From assembly GCF_003024195.1 (NCBI RefSeq), contig NZ_KZ679038.1:976807-1040806 (forward strand): a DNA stretch of 64,000 nt. Direction: 5' to 3'. Of the stretch, positions 35,874 to 44,692 are shown one piece after another (within the stretch, counting starts at the first letter, position 1; each line of letters begins with the position of its first letter). This DNA is from Streptomyces dioscori (GTDB lineage Bacteria; Actinomycetota; Actinomycetes; Streptomycetales; Streptomycetaceae). The position numbers were made by a program, and so were the translations under genes. The notes beneath the pieces are model-generated. The model was given only the letters and a program-made list of their open reading frames with translations, did no database searches and was not told the origin of the DNA.

Positions 35874-36855
35874 GGGATCCGAGCCAGTCGGTCAGGAGCC
35901 GGTTGACCTCGTCCGGGCGCTCCTGCTGGACCCAGTGGCCGGCCCCCTCGACGAGGTGGGAGGAGAACAGGCCGGGGAGCGTACTGGGGAACGCCTTGAC
36001 CGCGTCGGCCAACCAGGCGATGGACGCGTCGAGTTCACCGGCGACGAAGAGCGACGGCTGGGTGAGGGGGGCGCCTTCGAAGTCGGCGAGGTCCTCCCAG
36101 TCCCGGTCCATGCTGCGGTAGCGGTTCAGCGCTCCGGTGAAGCCGGTCCGCTCGAACTCGGCGGCGCAGAAGTCGAGTTCCTCGTCGGTCAGCCAGGACG
36201 GGCTCTCCTGCACGAACCGGTCCGAGAGCCGGCCGCCCTTCGGTACGAAGAAGACCGCGCCCTCGCCCGACGCCGGCATCGTGTCACCGGCCAGCGTCGC
36301 GTAGAAGCCGGCGAGCCATCCCCGTACGTCCGGCTCGATCTCCGCCTCCGCGCGGCCCGGCTCCTGGAAGTGGCTGACGTAGAACTCCTCGTCCCCGCCG
36401 ATCATGGCGAAGGCGTCGGTCGGCTTCATCCCGCCCCGGGGCGCGTACGGCACCCCGAACAGTCCGACGGCGGTGAAGACGTCCGGCCTGAGCAGCGCGG
36501 AGTCGGCGGCGATGGTCGAGCCCCAGTCGTGGCCGACGATCACCGCGGTCTCCTCGCCGAGCGCGCGGACGACCGCAACGTTGTCCTCGACATGGGCTCC
36601 GATCCGGTACGCCGCCACGTCGTCGGGCGCCGGGGAGCGCCCGTAGCCGCGTACGTCGACGGCGACCGCCCGGTAGCCCGCCGCGGCGAGCGCGGGGAGC
36701 TGGTGGCGCCACGAGTGCCACAGCTCGGGAAAGCCGTGGATCAGCAGGACGAGCGGGCCGGCGCCCTGTTCGACCAGGTGGATCCGGCGACCGGGAACGT
36801 CCACCGTCCGATGTGTGGCGCCCGCCGGGGTGAACGGGCTGACTTCCTGCGACAT
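35833..36855 (-). CDS. Alpha/beta hydrolase, epoxide hydrolase family
   Basis: 340 residues. The oxyanion motif HGFPELWHSWRHQLP and the nucleophile motif GHDWGSTIA with catalytic Asp identify the epoxide hydrolase branch of the alpha/beta fold; GAGHWVQQERPDEVN carries the catalytic His. No signal peptide, so cytoplasmic. These enzymes add water to epoxides or hydrolyse related esters. The ATG is preceded by AAGGAGG. The 3' end overlaps the response-regulator gene on the other strand. Confidence 0.92.
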   Translation of the reverse strand: MSQEVSPFTPAGATHRTVDVPGRRIHLVEQGAGPLVLLIHGFPELWHSWRHQLPALAAAGYRAVAVDVRGYGRSPAPDDVAAYRIGAHVEDNVAVVRALGEETAVIVGHDWGSTIAADSALLRPDVFTAVGLFGVPYAPRGGMKPTDAFAMIGGDEEFYVSHFQEPGRAEAEIEPDVRGWLAGFYATLAGDTMPASGEGAVFFVPKGGRLSDRFVQESPSWLTDEELDFCAAEFERTGFTGALNRYRSMDRDWEDLADFEGAPLTQPSLFVAGELDASIAWLADAVKAFPSTLPGLFSSHLVEGAGHWVQQERPDEVNRLLTDWLGSLNGPTPPAPTRTR

Positions 36856-37163
36856 ACGTCCTCCTTGCGCCGGCTTTCCGACCGCTGAGCTGCCGAACCG
36901 CTCAGCGCTCTGCCGTCGATCATGCGGGCGCTCCCGCCGAGCGGCGAGAGACCTTGCCGTTTCGGCAAACCGTGTCGCGCGGCACGGTCCGGACGACCGG
37001 TGGGTTCACGCCGACTCCAAGCGGCCGGGCGGCTCGGTGAACCGGACCGTGCGACGGCACGTACTGAAGGAGGGCGTTCACCTCGCGGGTACGCCCGCAG
37101 CACTCGCGGGTACGCCCGCAACAGAAGTGACGCTGTGTCAGGACAGTCGCACGGGAGCCGTGG
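36856..37163. other. 308-bp promoter region with paired hairpin repeats
   Basis: No supported gene. It holds the divergent promoters of the hydrolase and serine protease genes and the two 21-bp-spaced repeats at 37082-37120 described separately. The rest is ordinary GC-rich DNA. Confidence 0.5.
37082..37120. repeat. Two 18-bp direct repeats with internal dyads, 21-bp period
   Basis: CTCGCGGGTACGCCCGCA occurs at 37082-37099 and 37103-37120. Each copy contains the dyad GCGGG-TAC-GCCCGC. The 21-bp period, two helical turns, puts both on one face of the DNA, 44 bp before the protease start. Confidence 0.7.
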
Positions 37164-38576
37164 ATGAGGCATGCACGACGGAATGTTCAGCGAATCGCAC
37201 GGTTCGCCGCCATCGGCGGGCTGGCCTGCGGAGGGCTGATGGTCACGCAGGCCATGGCGAGCGAGACCTCGTCGGACGGCACGAAGGCTCCCAACGCGGA
37301 GACCCGGGCCGCCCGCACGGGACAGGAACTGGTCTCCGAGCTGGGCACCTCGCGTACGGCGGGCAGCTGGATCGACGCCAAGGGGCGCCCGGTCGTCGCG
37401 GTGACCGACGAGAAGGCCGCGGCCGACGTACGCGAGGGCGGCGCCGTGGCCAAGGTCGTCCGCTACACCATGCGGGACCTGAAGTCCGCCACCGAGGCGT
37501 TGAAGGACGCGCCCAAGGTGGCCGGCACCTCCTGGGCGATGGACTACGCGACCAATCAGGTGGTGGTGCGCGCCGACACCACCGTCTCCAAGGCCGAGTG
37601 GGCACGGCTGACCGCGGTCGCCGAGGACATCGGCGCCTCCGTGCGCATGGAGCGGACCGAGGGCACGTTCACCCCTCGGCTGAACGGCGCCGACGCGCTC
37701 TTCGCGGGCTCGGGCCGCTGTTCGGCGGGCTTCAACGTGACCGACGGCCAGGACGACTTCATCCTCACGGCCGGCCACTGCGGCCCCGTGGGCACCTCCT
37801 GGTTCTCCGACCAGCAGGGAGCCGAGTCGGTCGGCTCCACCGTCTCCGGCTCGTTCCCCGGCGGTGACTTCTCGCTCGTGCAGTACAACGCCGGCACCGC
37901 CCTCAGCGGCGCCGACATCGTGACGGTCGGCAACGGCCAGGGCGTACGGATCATCGGAGCGGCCGATCCGGCCGTCGGCCAGAAGGTCTTCCGCAGCGGC
38001 AGCACGACCGGCCTCCAGTCCGGCCAGGTCACCGGACTGAACGCGACGGTGAACTACCCGCAGGGCACGGTCACCGGACTCATCGAGACCACGGTGTGCG
38101 CCGAACCGGGCGACAGCGGGGGTCCGATGTTCGCCGACGGACTGGCCATGGGCGTGACCTCGGGCGGCAGCGGTGACTGCCAGGCCGGCGGTACGACGTT
38201 CTTCCAGCCGGTCACCAAGGCACTGACCTCGCTCGGTGTGAAGCTGACGGTCGATCCCGCGGCGGCCGGTCAGGGCGCGCCCTCGTCCGGCGCCGACGGC
38301 GGCACGGGCAACGACGCGGCCGCGGCGGTACCGCCCGCCACGTCCTCGACCGCTCCCGGCGCGGCCCTGCCCGGCGCCATGGGACCCGCGGGCACGGCCC
38401 CCCAGGGGCAGACCGACAACGCCGCCTCGGCACTGGACCGGCTCGGGGAGTACCGCAATCTCGGCCCCGGGCTGTTCGTCATCGCGGGGAGTCTGCTCGC
38501 GCTGGTGGCGATACGGATCCGTTCGGAACGCGGCCGCAAGCGCTACCGCAACCAGTACGCGCAGAGCTGGGGCTGA
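37164..38576 (+). CDS. Streptogrisin-like S1 serine protease with membrane-anchor tail
   Basis: 470 residues. A signal region (about 1-32) is followed by a pro-region with repeated degenerate modules (residues 45-165), then a chymotrypsin-fold domain: His205 in LTAGHCG, Asp235 in FPGGDFSLVQY, Ser318 in EPGDSGGPMFADG. This is the alpha-lytic/streptogrisin group, which uses the pro-region for folding. Unlike secreted streptogrisins it continues with a Ser/Pro/Ala-rich spacer and a C-terminal helix (GLFVIAGSLLALVAIRI) plus basic tail, so it should stay anchored on the cell surface. Substrate unknown. Confidence 0.9.
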   Translation: MRHARRNVQRIARFAAIGGLACGGLMVTQAMASETSSDGTKAPNAETRAARTGQELVSELGTSRTAGSWIDAKGRPVVAVTDEKAAADVREGGAVAKVVRYTMRDLKSATEALKDAPKVAGTSWAMDYATNQVVVRADTTVSKAEWARLTAVAEDIGASVRMERTEGTFTPRLNGADALFAGSGRCSAGFNVTDGQDDFILTAGHCGPVGTSWFSDQQGAESVGSTVSGSFPGGDFSLVQYNAGTALSGADIVTVGNGQGVRIIGAADPAVGQKVFRSGSTTGLQSGQVTGLNATVNYPQGTVTGLIETTVCAEPGDSGGPMFADGLAMGVTSGGSGDCQAGGTTFFQPVTKALTSLGVKLTVDPAAAGQGAPSSGADGGTGNDAAAAVPPATSSTAPGAALPGAMGPAGTAPQGQTDNAASALDRLGEYRNLGPGLFVIAGSLLALVAIRIRSERGRKRYRNQYAQSWG

Positions 38577-38626
38577 CACCCGCCCCGCGGGCCGCGGGCG
38601 GCGGGCACGGACGGTTTACTGGGGAC

Positions 38627-39868
38627 ATGACGCGCCCCAGTCAGGACACCGGCCGAGCCCCCACCGACGCCGCCCCCTCCGCCCCGGCCCCCGTGGTCAC
38701 CGGCACCCCGGGCTCCTTCGCCCGCGGCGTGCTGGACAAGCGGCACCCGGCCCTCATCGAGCGCGTCCGGCGGGCCACCCCGTATCCGCCCGAGCAGCGG
38801 CGCGCACTGGACGCCCTCCTCGACGAGATCACCAAGGGGTCCATCGAGCGGCTGGCCGACGACGAGCCGGGCGCCGATCTCTGGCGGGACGAGCCGTACT
38901 ACGGGCAGCGCTGGGCGGACGTGCCGTTCCTCTGGGCGGAGAGCTTCTTCTACCGCAAACTCCTGGCCGCCCTGGGGCACTTCGCGCCGGGACCCTGGCT
39001 GGGCATCGACCCCTTCGCCCCCTTCAAGAACGCCGAACTCGCGGGCTCCAAGGTCGACGACGAGCTGTCCGCGCTCGACCGCCTCCCCGATCTGCCCCCG
39101 GACGAGCAGGACCGTACGCTCCTGCTCTCCTCCCTCTGGGGCAACCGGGCCGACCTCGGTTTCCAACTGTCCGCGGGAGAGGCCGGGTTGGGCGACCGGG
39201 TCCAGGGGCTCGTGGCCGACGACTCGGCCGCGCTGTGGGACATCCTCGCGGCCGGAGTGACAGGTGGCCCCGGAGAGCCAGGTGGGCCCAGCAGTCCCGG
39301 CAAGGTCTGTCTCGTCGCCGACAACGCCGGCCCCGAACTGCTCCCCGACCTCGTCCTCGCCGACCATCTGCTGGCCACCGGCCGGGCCGACTCCGTCGTC
39401 CTGCACCTCAAGCCGTATCCGTACTACGTCTCCGACGCCACCACCACCGACACGCTCGCCTGTCTCGACCGGCTGACCGCGGCGTCCGGCCGTGCGGCGG
39501 CGGTCGGCGCACGGCTGCGGGACGCCCTCGGCGCCGGGCGGCTGGTCCTGCGCAGCCACCCGTTCTCCTGCGCGCCGCACGGCTACGACCGGATGCCCGC
39601 GGATCTCCGGGAGGACTTCGCGTCCGCCGCGCTCACCGTCATGAAGGGCGACCTCAACTACCGCCGCCTGGTGGGCGACCGGCACTGGCCGGCCACGACG
39701 CCGTTCGCCGAGGCCACCGCGTACTTCCCGGGCCCGGTGGCGGCCCTGCGGACGCTCAAGTGCGACGTCGTGACCGGGCTGACTCCCGGCACTCTGGCGG
39801 AACTGGACGCGGGCACGGAGTCCTGGCGCACGAGCGGGACACATGCCCTCATCCAGGTCAGGCCCTGA
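38627..39868 (+). CDS. ARMT1-like (DUF89) damage-control phosphatase family protein
   Basis: 413 residues. Conserved blocks of the DUF89/ARMT1 family are visible: SLWGNRADLGFQLSAGE, the metal-binding LVADNAGPELLPDLVLAD (Asp/Asn pair), and VMKGDLNYRRLVGDRHWP near the C-terminus. Members are metal-dependent phosphatases that remove damaged or excess phosphometabolites. The chain is full length for the group. An insertion with GGPGEPGGPSSPG lies before the metal site. Single gene; its exact substrate is unknown. Confidence 0.88.
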   Translation: MTRPSQDTGRAPTDAAPSAPAPVVTGTPGSFARGVLDKRHPALIERVRRATPYPPEQRRALDALLDEITKGSIERLADDEPGADLWRDEPYYGQRWADVPFLWAESFFYRKLLAALGHFAPGPWLGIDPFAPFKNAELAGSKVDDELSALDRLPDLPPDEQDRTLLLSSLWGNRADLGFQLSAGEAGLGDRVQGLVADDSAALWDILAAGVTGGPGEPGGPSSPGKVCLVADNAGPELLPDLVLADHLLATGRADSVVLHLKPYPYYVSDATTTDTLACLDRLTAASGRAAAVGARLRDALGAGRLVLRSHPFSCAPHGYDRMPADLREDFASAALTVMKGDLNYRRLVGDRHWPATTPFAEATAYFPGPVAALRTLKCDVVTGLTPGTLAELDAGTESWRTSGTHALIQVRP

Positions 39869-40007
39869 GCCAGGTCAGATCTTGAGTCCGGTCAGGCCCT
39901 GATCCCGGTCAGATCCTGATCCAGGTCAGGCCCTGATCCCGGTCAGATCCTGATCCAGGTCGGGCCCTGAGCCGGTCACGCTCCGACCCTGGTCAGACCT
40001 TGACCGC
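39853..40007. repeat. Tandem 17-bp repeats between convergent genes
   Basis: GGTC recurs at 39856, 39873, 39890, 39907, 39924, 39941, 39958, 39974 and 39991, i.e. a 17-bp period for about nine copies; a typical unit is AGGTCAGGCCCTGATCC. Alternate copies carry AGATCCTGA and AGGCCCTGA. The array fills the space between the convergent ARMT1-like and MFS genes and runs into both 3' ends. Confidence 0.85.
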
Positions 40008-41351
40008 CGCCCTTCCGTCGTCCGACGTGGCGGGCAGCCCGGCGCCCAGCAGCGCGCCCAGCGTCGCGACGGCGGCGAGGACGAGCAGCGCGACGCCGGT
40101 CGTCGAGACGTCGGCCGGCCGGAACACCGTGGCCAGGGCCACCCCGAGCATCGGCCCGATGTTCATCGCGGTCTGCTGGAGCCCGCCCGACACCCCCGCG
40201 GCCTCCACGGACGCCGCGCGTACGAGGACCGCGGTGGCGGTGACCATCACGGCCACGAAACCGGCCCCGAGGAGCAGGAAGCAGCAGCCGATCGTCACGG
40301 CGCCCGACGTCCGGTCGAGACAGGCCATCAGCAGGGTGGCGAGGGCGACAAGTGCCGCGCCCGTCATGACGGTTCGGCGTGGCCCGAAGCGGCGGAACAG
40401 GACCGTGGACAGGGGCGCGCCGGCCACCATCATGAGGGCGAGCGGCAGCGCGTGCAGACTGCTCTCCAGGGGATCCAGGCCCCGCACGTCCTGGAGGTAG
40501 TACGTGCCGAGGAACAGCGTGCCGAACATCGCCGCCGACACCGCCACCAGCGCTCCGAGCGCCGAGGTGACCGTCGTCGAGCGGAACACGTCGGGCGGGA
40601 TCAGCGGTCCGGCCGTACGGCGTTCGTGGCGCACGAAGGCGGCACAGGCGACCATCGTGCAGAGGACGCCGAGAACGGTGGCGGCGGTCCCGCCGGAGCC
40701 CGGCAGCCCGACCAGCGTGTGGACCAGGCAGATCAGCGTCACCGCCAGCAGGCCCGCGCCGGGCAGGTCCAGGCGTACGTCCGAGGTGGGCGCCGGCAGG
40801 CGGACCGCGAGGGCGAGAGCGCCCGCAGCCAGCGCGGGTATCACGCTCAGGAAGAAGACCCACCGCCAGCCGAAGTGCGAGATCAGCGCGCCGCCCGCCA
40901 GGGGGCCGAGCGCGGCGGCGGCGCCGATCGCGCTGGTACGCAGGGCGACGGGCATGCCCAGCCGGTCGGGCGGATACGCGGCCCGGAGCATGCCCAGGGT
41001 GGCCGGTTGCAGCAGCGCCCCGAAGATCCCCTGGGCGACGCGCAGGGCGATGACCCAGCCGATGCCGGGCGCCAGGCCGATGGCGGCCGAGGCCAGGGCG
41101 AAGCCGAACACGCCGAGGGCGAAGACCCGTCGGTGCCCGTGGCGGTCGCCGAGCCGGCCGGCGAAGACGAGCAGGCAGGCGACCGCGATGAGATAGCCGG
41201 TGCTGATCCACTGGACCTGCACGAACGAGGCGTCGAGGTCGCGGCGCAGGGTGGGCTGCGCGACGGTCGTCACGGTTCCGTCGAGGGCCACGACGGCGGC
41301 TCCCGTGACACCGGCGACGAGGGTGAGGCGTTGCCGGAGCGCCGCGTTCAC
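39993..41351 (-). CDS. MFS efflux transporter, DHA2-type
   Basis: 452 residues from the GTG at 41351, which overlaps the TetR stop. The first helix carries VVALDGTVTTVAQPTLRRDL and the second ISTGYLIAVACLLVFAGRLGDRHGHRR (motif A), both typical of the 14-helix DHA2 drug exporters; ALRVAQGIFGALLQPATLG is the motif B region. It would expel small toxic compounds using proton exchange. Co-transcribed with, and probably repressed by, the TetR gene upstream. Confidence 0.92.
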   Translation of the reverse strand: MNAALRQRLTLVAGVTGAAVVALDGTVTTVAQPTLRRDLDASFVQVQWISTGYLIAVACLLVFAGRLGDRHGHRRVFALGVFGFALASAAIGLAPGIGWVIALRVAQGIFGALLQPATLGMLRAAYPPDRLGMPVALRTSAIGAAAALGPLAGGALISHFGWRWVFFLSVIPALAAGALALAVRLPAPTSDVRLDLPGAGLLAVTLICLVHTLVGLPGSGGTAATVLGVLCTMVACAAFVRHERRTAGPLIPPDVFRSTTVTSALGALVAVSAAMFGTLFLGTYYLQDVRGLDPLESSLHALPLALMMVAGAPLSTVLFRRFGPRRTVMTGAALVALATLLMACLDRTSGAVTIGCCFLLLGAGFVAVMVTATAVLVRAASVEAAGVSGGLQQTAMNIGPMLGVALATVFRPADVSTTGVALLVLAAVATLGALLGAGLPATSDDGRAAVKV

Positions 41352-41974
41352 CGCTCCGGCCCGAGATGGGCGTCGAGAGCGGCCCGTACGAAGGGTTCGA
41401 CGCCGTCCGCTCCCGTCGCGAGCCGGAGACTGCCCCAGGCCCACAGCTGCGCGACGCCGTGCAGGTTCGCCCAGAGCGCGCCCGCGACCTCCGGGGCCCG
41501 TACGTCGGGGCGGGCCCGGCCCACCAGGTCCACCATGGTCCCGAAGAGTGGCAGGCTGGTCTCGCGCAGGCCCAGGCGGTTGCTCTCCAGCAGGTCGTGG
41601 CGGAACATCAGCTCGTACATGCCGCGGTGGGACAGCGCGTAGTCGACGTAGATCCTTGCCAGTGCGGCGAGTTGGGCCCGCGGGTCCTGCTGGTTGCCGC
41701 GCAGTTCCGCGGCGGCCTCGGCCCCGAGTTCGGCGAAGCCCTCCCGCGCGATCGCGGACAGCAGCTCCAGATGCGTCGGGAAGTAGCGGCGGGGCGCGCC
41801 GTGCGAGACACCTGCCCGGCGGGCGATCTCCCGCAGGGACAGGGCCTGTACGCCCTCCCGCGTCACCAGTTCCACGCCGACGGCCACCAGCCGGGCCCGC
41901 AGCCCTGTTTCTGCCTGGCCCGGTTCTCCTTGGCCACGTTCTCCCTGGCCCGGTTCCGCTTCTCGTTCGCTCAT
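41348..41974 (-). CDS. TetR-family repressor of the adjacent MFS pump
   Basis: 208 residues from ATG 41974; a GTG at 41980 would add two residues but lies inside the operator. The N-terminal HTH is VQALSLREIARRAGVSHGAPRRYFPTHLELL. The C-terminal ligand domain shows DYALSHRGMYELMFRHDLLE, a TetR_C block common in this group. It lies in one operon with the MFS gene (GTGA overlap), and a perfect operator-like dyad adjoins its start codon, indicating autoregulation. Confidence 0.92.
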   Translation of the reverse strand: MSEREAEPGQGERGQGEPGQAETGLRARLVAVGVELVTREGVQALSLREIARRAGVSHGAPRRYFPTHLELLSAIAREGFAELGAEAAAELRGNQQDPRAQLAALARIYVDYALSHRGMYELMFRHDLLESNRLGLRETSLPLFGTMVDLVGRARPDVRAPEVAGALWANLHGVAQLWAWGSLRLATGADGVEPFVRAALDAHLGPER

Positions 41975-41975
41975 G

Positions 41976-42008
41976 GACACTGTCTACCAGTGGCGCGTAG
42001 ACAGTGTC
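41976..42008. promoter_or_regulatory. TetR operator, 12-bp perfect inverted repeat
   Basis: GACACTGTCTAC and GTAGACAGTGTC form perfect 12-bp arms with a 9-nt spacer, directly upstream of the TetR ATG. Each arm also contains a near-palindrome (AGACAGTGTCT), so two repressor dimers may bind. It should control tetR-MFS transcription and perhaps the divergent gene at 42090. Confidence 0.8.
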
Positions 42009-42089
42009 TACTCGCCGATGCGGGTGGGCGGTTCGTCTTTGTGTGGGGTACCGGGAGCGCTGTCACAGGCAGCGCATACCATCACGGGG

Positions 42090-42482
42090 ATGAGCAGCCG
42101 GACGTCCCAGCGAGCGCGCCGCGTCACCCGCGGCGCGGCGCTGTGTCCTGCCCTGGCCGTGCCGCTCGGCGTGCTGCTCGCGGTACTGGTGGCCTGTCTC
42201 GGTTACGTGCCGGCGCACGGCCGGACCGCTCCGGCCGCCGCGCCGGTGGTCACCGTCTCCGTCCCGCACGAACGGCTGGCCTCCCCCGCCGAGCACGACC
42301 AGTGCTGCGGGCTGCCCACGCACGAGGCGCGGGCCGTGCTGCCGGTGGGCGCCCACCCGCTGCCCGCGGTGGCACCGCGGATGCCCGTCGTGGCGCCCGC
42401 GGCCACGGCGGCACGCGTGCCCGCGACGCCGCCCGTCCGCGGGGCTCCCGATCTCCATGTCCTCCAGGTGCAGCGGATCTAG
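42090..42482 (+). CDS. Small membrane protein, DUF6153-like
   Basis: 130 residues from ATG 42090. One N-terminal membrane helix (CPALAVPLGVLLAVLVACLGYV) is followed by an extracytoplasmic Ala/Pro/His-rich tail with a Cys-Cys pair (EHDQCCGLPTHEA). The layout and the DUF3105 neighbour match the DUF6153 proteins of Streptomyces, whose role is unknown; His and Cys residues hint at metal contact. The start of the DUF3105 gene is 93 bp downstream, so they are likely co-transcribed. Confidence 0.65.
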   Translation: MSSRTSQRARRVTRGAALCPALAVPLGVLLAVLVACLGYVPAHGRTAPAAAPVVTVSVPHERLASPAEHDQCCGLPTHEARAVLPVGAHPLPAVAPRMPVVAPAATAARVPATPPVRGAPDLHVLQVQRI

Positions 42483-42574
42483 ACCGGCGTCCGTGTCACG
42501 ACGTCCGTCCGACCCCTCACCCATCGCCGCCCGCCCGGACGATCCGGCGCGGCGGGGACAAGGAACGCATTCCC

Positions 42575-43231
42575 ATGAGCAGAACCAGCAAGAAGTCGGC
42601 CGCCACGGCACGCAAGGCGCGGATCGAGGAGATGCGCCGCACCGAGAAGGCCCGTGAGCGCCGGAACCGCATCCTGACCATCTCGGTCAGTACGGCCATC
42701 GTCGTCGGGCTCGTCGGGTTCGGCGCGTACTACGTCGACCGGGCGAACGACAAGGACGAGCAGCAGCAGGCGGCGGCGAAGAAGCCGGTCAAGGGCGAGA
42801 AGTCCTGGAACGCGAAGAAGCTGACCCAGAACCATGTCTCGAAGCCCGTGTCGTACCCGATGAATCCGCCGGTGGGCGGTGACCACAACCAGGCGTGGAT
42901 GACGTGTGACGGCTCGGTCTACACGAAGGCGATACCGAACGAGAACGCGGTGCACTCGCTGGAGCACGGCGCGGTCTGGATCACGTACAACGACAAGGCG
43001 GCGGACGCCGATGTGAAGACGCTCGCCGACAAGGTCGGCAAGACGCCCTACACGCTGATGAGTCCGGTCGAGGACCAGGCCGGGGCTCTCATGCTGTCGG
43101 CGTGGGGCAAGCAGCTGACCGTCGAGAAGGCGTCCGACCCGCGGGTCCAGCAGTTCCTCACGAAGTACGTGCAGGGCCCGCAGACCCCCGAGCCGGGAGC
43201 CGCCTGCACCAACGGCATCGACGCGGCCTGA
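42575..43231 (+). CDS. DUF3105 membrane protein
   Basis: 218 residues; the ATG follows AAGGAACGC. The N-terminus is strongly basic (EEMRRTEKARERRNR), then one membrane helix (ILTISVSTAIVVGLVGFGAYY). The outside domain is DUF3105: NHVSKPVSYPMNPPVGGDHN, AVHSLEHGAVWITYND and SPVEDQAGALMLSAWGKQL. The conserved His residues (GGDHN, LEHGAVW) make metal binding plausible. In Streptomyces this family often stands with DUF6153 or DUF305 proteins. Function unproven. Confidence 0.9.
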   Translation: MSRTSKKSAATARKARIEEMRRTEKARERRNRILTISVSTAIVVGLVGFGAYYVDRANDKDEQQQAAAKKPVKGEKSWNAKKLTQNHVSKPVSYPMNPPVGGDHNQAWMTCDGSVYTKAIPNENAVHSLEHGAVWITYNDKAADADVKTLADKVGKTPYTLMSPVEDQAGALMLSAWGKQLTVEKASDPRVQQFLTKYVQGPQTPEPGAACTNGIDAA

Positions 43232-43251
43232 CGGACACCGGCCCCGGGCGT

Positions 43252-44442
43252 CTAGGCGGCTGCCGGTGAGAGCAGCCAGGTCAGGACGAGCATGGTCTCC
43301 AGGTGGCGTTCGGGGTCGGGGCAGGCCCCGTCGGTGAGCTGGGCGATCTGGCGGAGGCGGTAGCGGACCGTCTGCTCGTGGACGTGCAGACGGTCCGCGG
43401 TGAGCACGGCGTTGTCACCGCAGCGCAGGTACACCAGCAGGGTCTCCAGGAGCGGCTCCCGGCGCCGGGGCGCCAGTTCGAGGAGTGGCCCAAGGAGATC
43501 CGCCGCCGCTGCCTCCAGGAGGTCGCCCGACCGGAACGCCGTCAGAGCGGCCAGGTGGTCGGCGCAGCGCAGCGGGGCGGCGGCGGGCAGCAGGCCCCGC
43601 TCGATCAGTTCCAGACCGCGCCGCGCCCAGCGCAGCGACACCGCGCCCCGCCCCGGCGGTACGGCGGGCCCGAGCACGGCCCCGATGGTCCTCGGCAGCC
43701 AACGCGGCCCCGGGGTACGGGGGTCGGGCAGGACGAGATAGGGCGCGGCGGGGCTGCGGTCGGCGAGCACCTCGGGCGGCAGCACCCGGGTCTGCGGATG
43801 GTCGCCCGGCGGCAGGGCGAGGACGGCGAGCGTGCCGGGCAGCCGCCAGTCGGCCGCGGCGGCCAGTTCGGCGAGCGGCCGGGCCCTGTCGTCGGGGTCG
43901 GTGACCAGCGCGTCCCGCAGCCGGTCGCGCTGCACGTCGAGCGGGGCGCGGTGGCACTCCTCGGCGTACCCGCGCGAGGCGGCTGCGATGGCCGTGCCGA
44001 TCAGGGTGAAGGTGTCCTCGGTGAGGGTGGCGAGCAGGGGCGCCGGCCAGTGCAGCCGGTACGCGTCCTCGATGAGCCGGCGGCACGCCACCCGCCCCGC
44101 CAGGTCCAGGGCGTCGCGCAGCACGTCGAGCGGGCAGCCGAGGAGGCCGTGCCGGGCGCCGATGCGTTCGTACAGGGCGATGACCTCGGCCGTGGCGGCC
44201 TGCCCCGTCCGGGTGGCGTCGTGGATCGAGACGAAGCAGCTGACCGTGCGGTCGATGATGTGGCGCACCGAGTAGCCGTGCGTGCCCTCGACGGCGTGCG
44301 TGTAGTGCGGCAGACCGGTGCGGACCGCCTCCTCCATCTCGTCGATCGCGGCAGGAATGCGCCGCAGCAGCATCCGGCGCGTCTCGCGCGGAAGCGGTGC
44401 GGTGTCCTGTGGGCCCAAGGCACGTGCGTGCGTGGGGGTCAT
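43252..44442 (-). CDS. PucR-family helix-turn-helix regulator
   Basis: 396 residues from ATG 44442, which follows GGGAGGTG; longer versions run through the divergent promoter. The C-terminal PucR HTH is LLETLLVYLRCGDNAVLTADRLHVHEQTVRYRLRQIAQLTDG. The N-terminal part is a helical domain (RRLIEDAYRLHWPAPLLATL) that in this actinobacterial group may sense a ligand. PucR-like regulators control purine, amino-acid or secondary metabolism genes; targets here are unknown. It is divergent from a paralogue at 44693. Confidence 0.85.
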   Translation of the reverse strand: MTPTHARALGPQDTAPLPRETRRMLLRRIPAAIDEMEEAVRTGLPHYTHAVEGTHGYSVRHIIDRTVSCFVSIHDATRTGQAATAEVIALYERIGARHGLLGCPLDVLRDALDLAGRVACRRLIEDAYRLHWPAPLLATLTEDTFTLIGTAIAAASRGYAEECHRAPLDVQRDRLRDALVTDPDDRARPLAELAAAADWRLPGTLAVLALPPGDHPQTRVLPPEVLADRSPAAPYLVLPDPRTPGPRWLPRTIGAVLGPAVPPGRGAVSLRWARRGLELIERGLLPAAAPLRCADHLAALTAFRSGDLLEAAAADLLGPLLELAPRRREPLLETLLVYLRCGDNAVLTADRLHVHEQTVRYRLRQIAQLTDGACPDPERHLETMLVLTWLLSPAAA

Positions 44443-44611
44443 GGCACCTCCCGTGGGTTCCCGTGGGGCTGGGCAAGACTGCGGGGCGCGTGTGAGGTAC
44501 GCCAGATTCCGTGCGGGAACCGGTTGCGAAAGTGTCATGCGCCTTACACTCCGGACCACGGCGACCCACCGTCCGGTGCTACACGCTCCGCTGGGGGCTC
44601 GGTTGTTCTCC

Positions 44612-44651
44612 GCGGGCCGGTGGGGGCTGGGCGCGCAGTTCCCCGCGCCCC
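44612..44651 (-). repeat. Dispersed 40-bp repeat, copy A
   Basis: The reverse complement matches the copy at 61111-61150 in all but one position (GGGGCGCGGGGAACTGCGCG core, then CCAGCCCCCACCGGCCCGC). It lies in the divergent region of the two PucR genes. A further GGGGC/GCCCC stem follows. Such elements recur in Streptomyces intergenic DNA. Confidence 0.8.
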
Positions 44652-44692
44652 TTGCGGGGCCTGATGGCCCCTGTTTTTCAAGGGAGTTGGAC

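Noticed and set aside
39853..40007. CRISPR-like array
   Set aside because: 17-bp units without spacers and no cas genes nearby.
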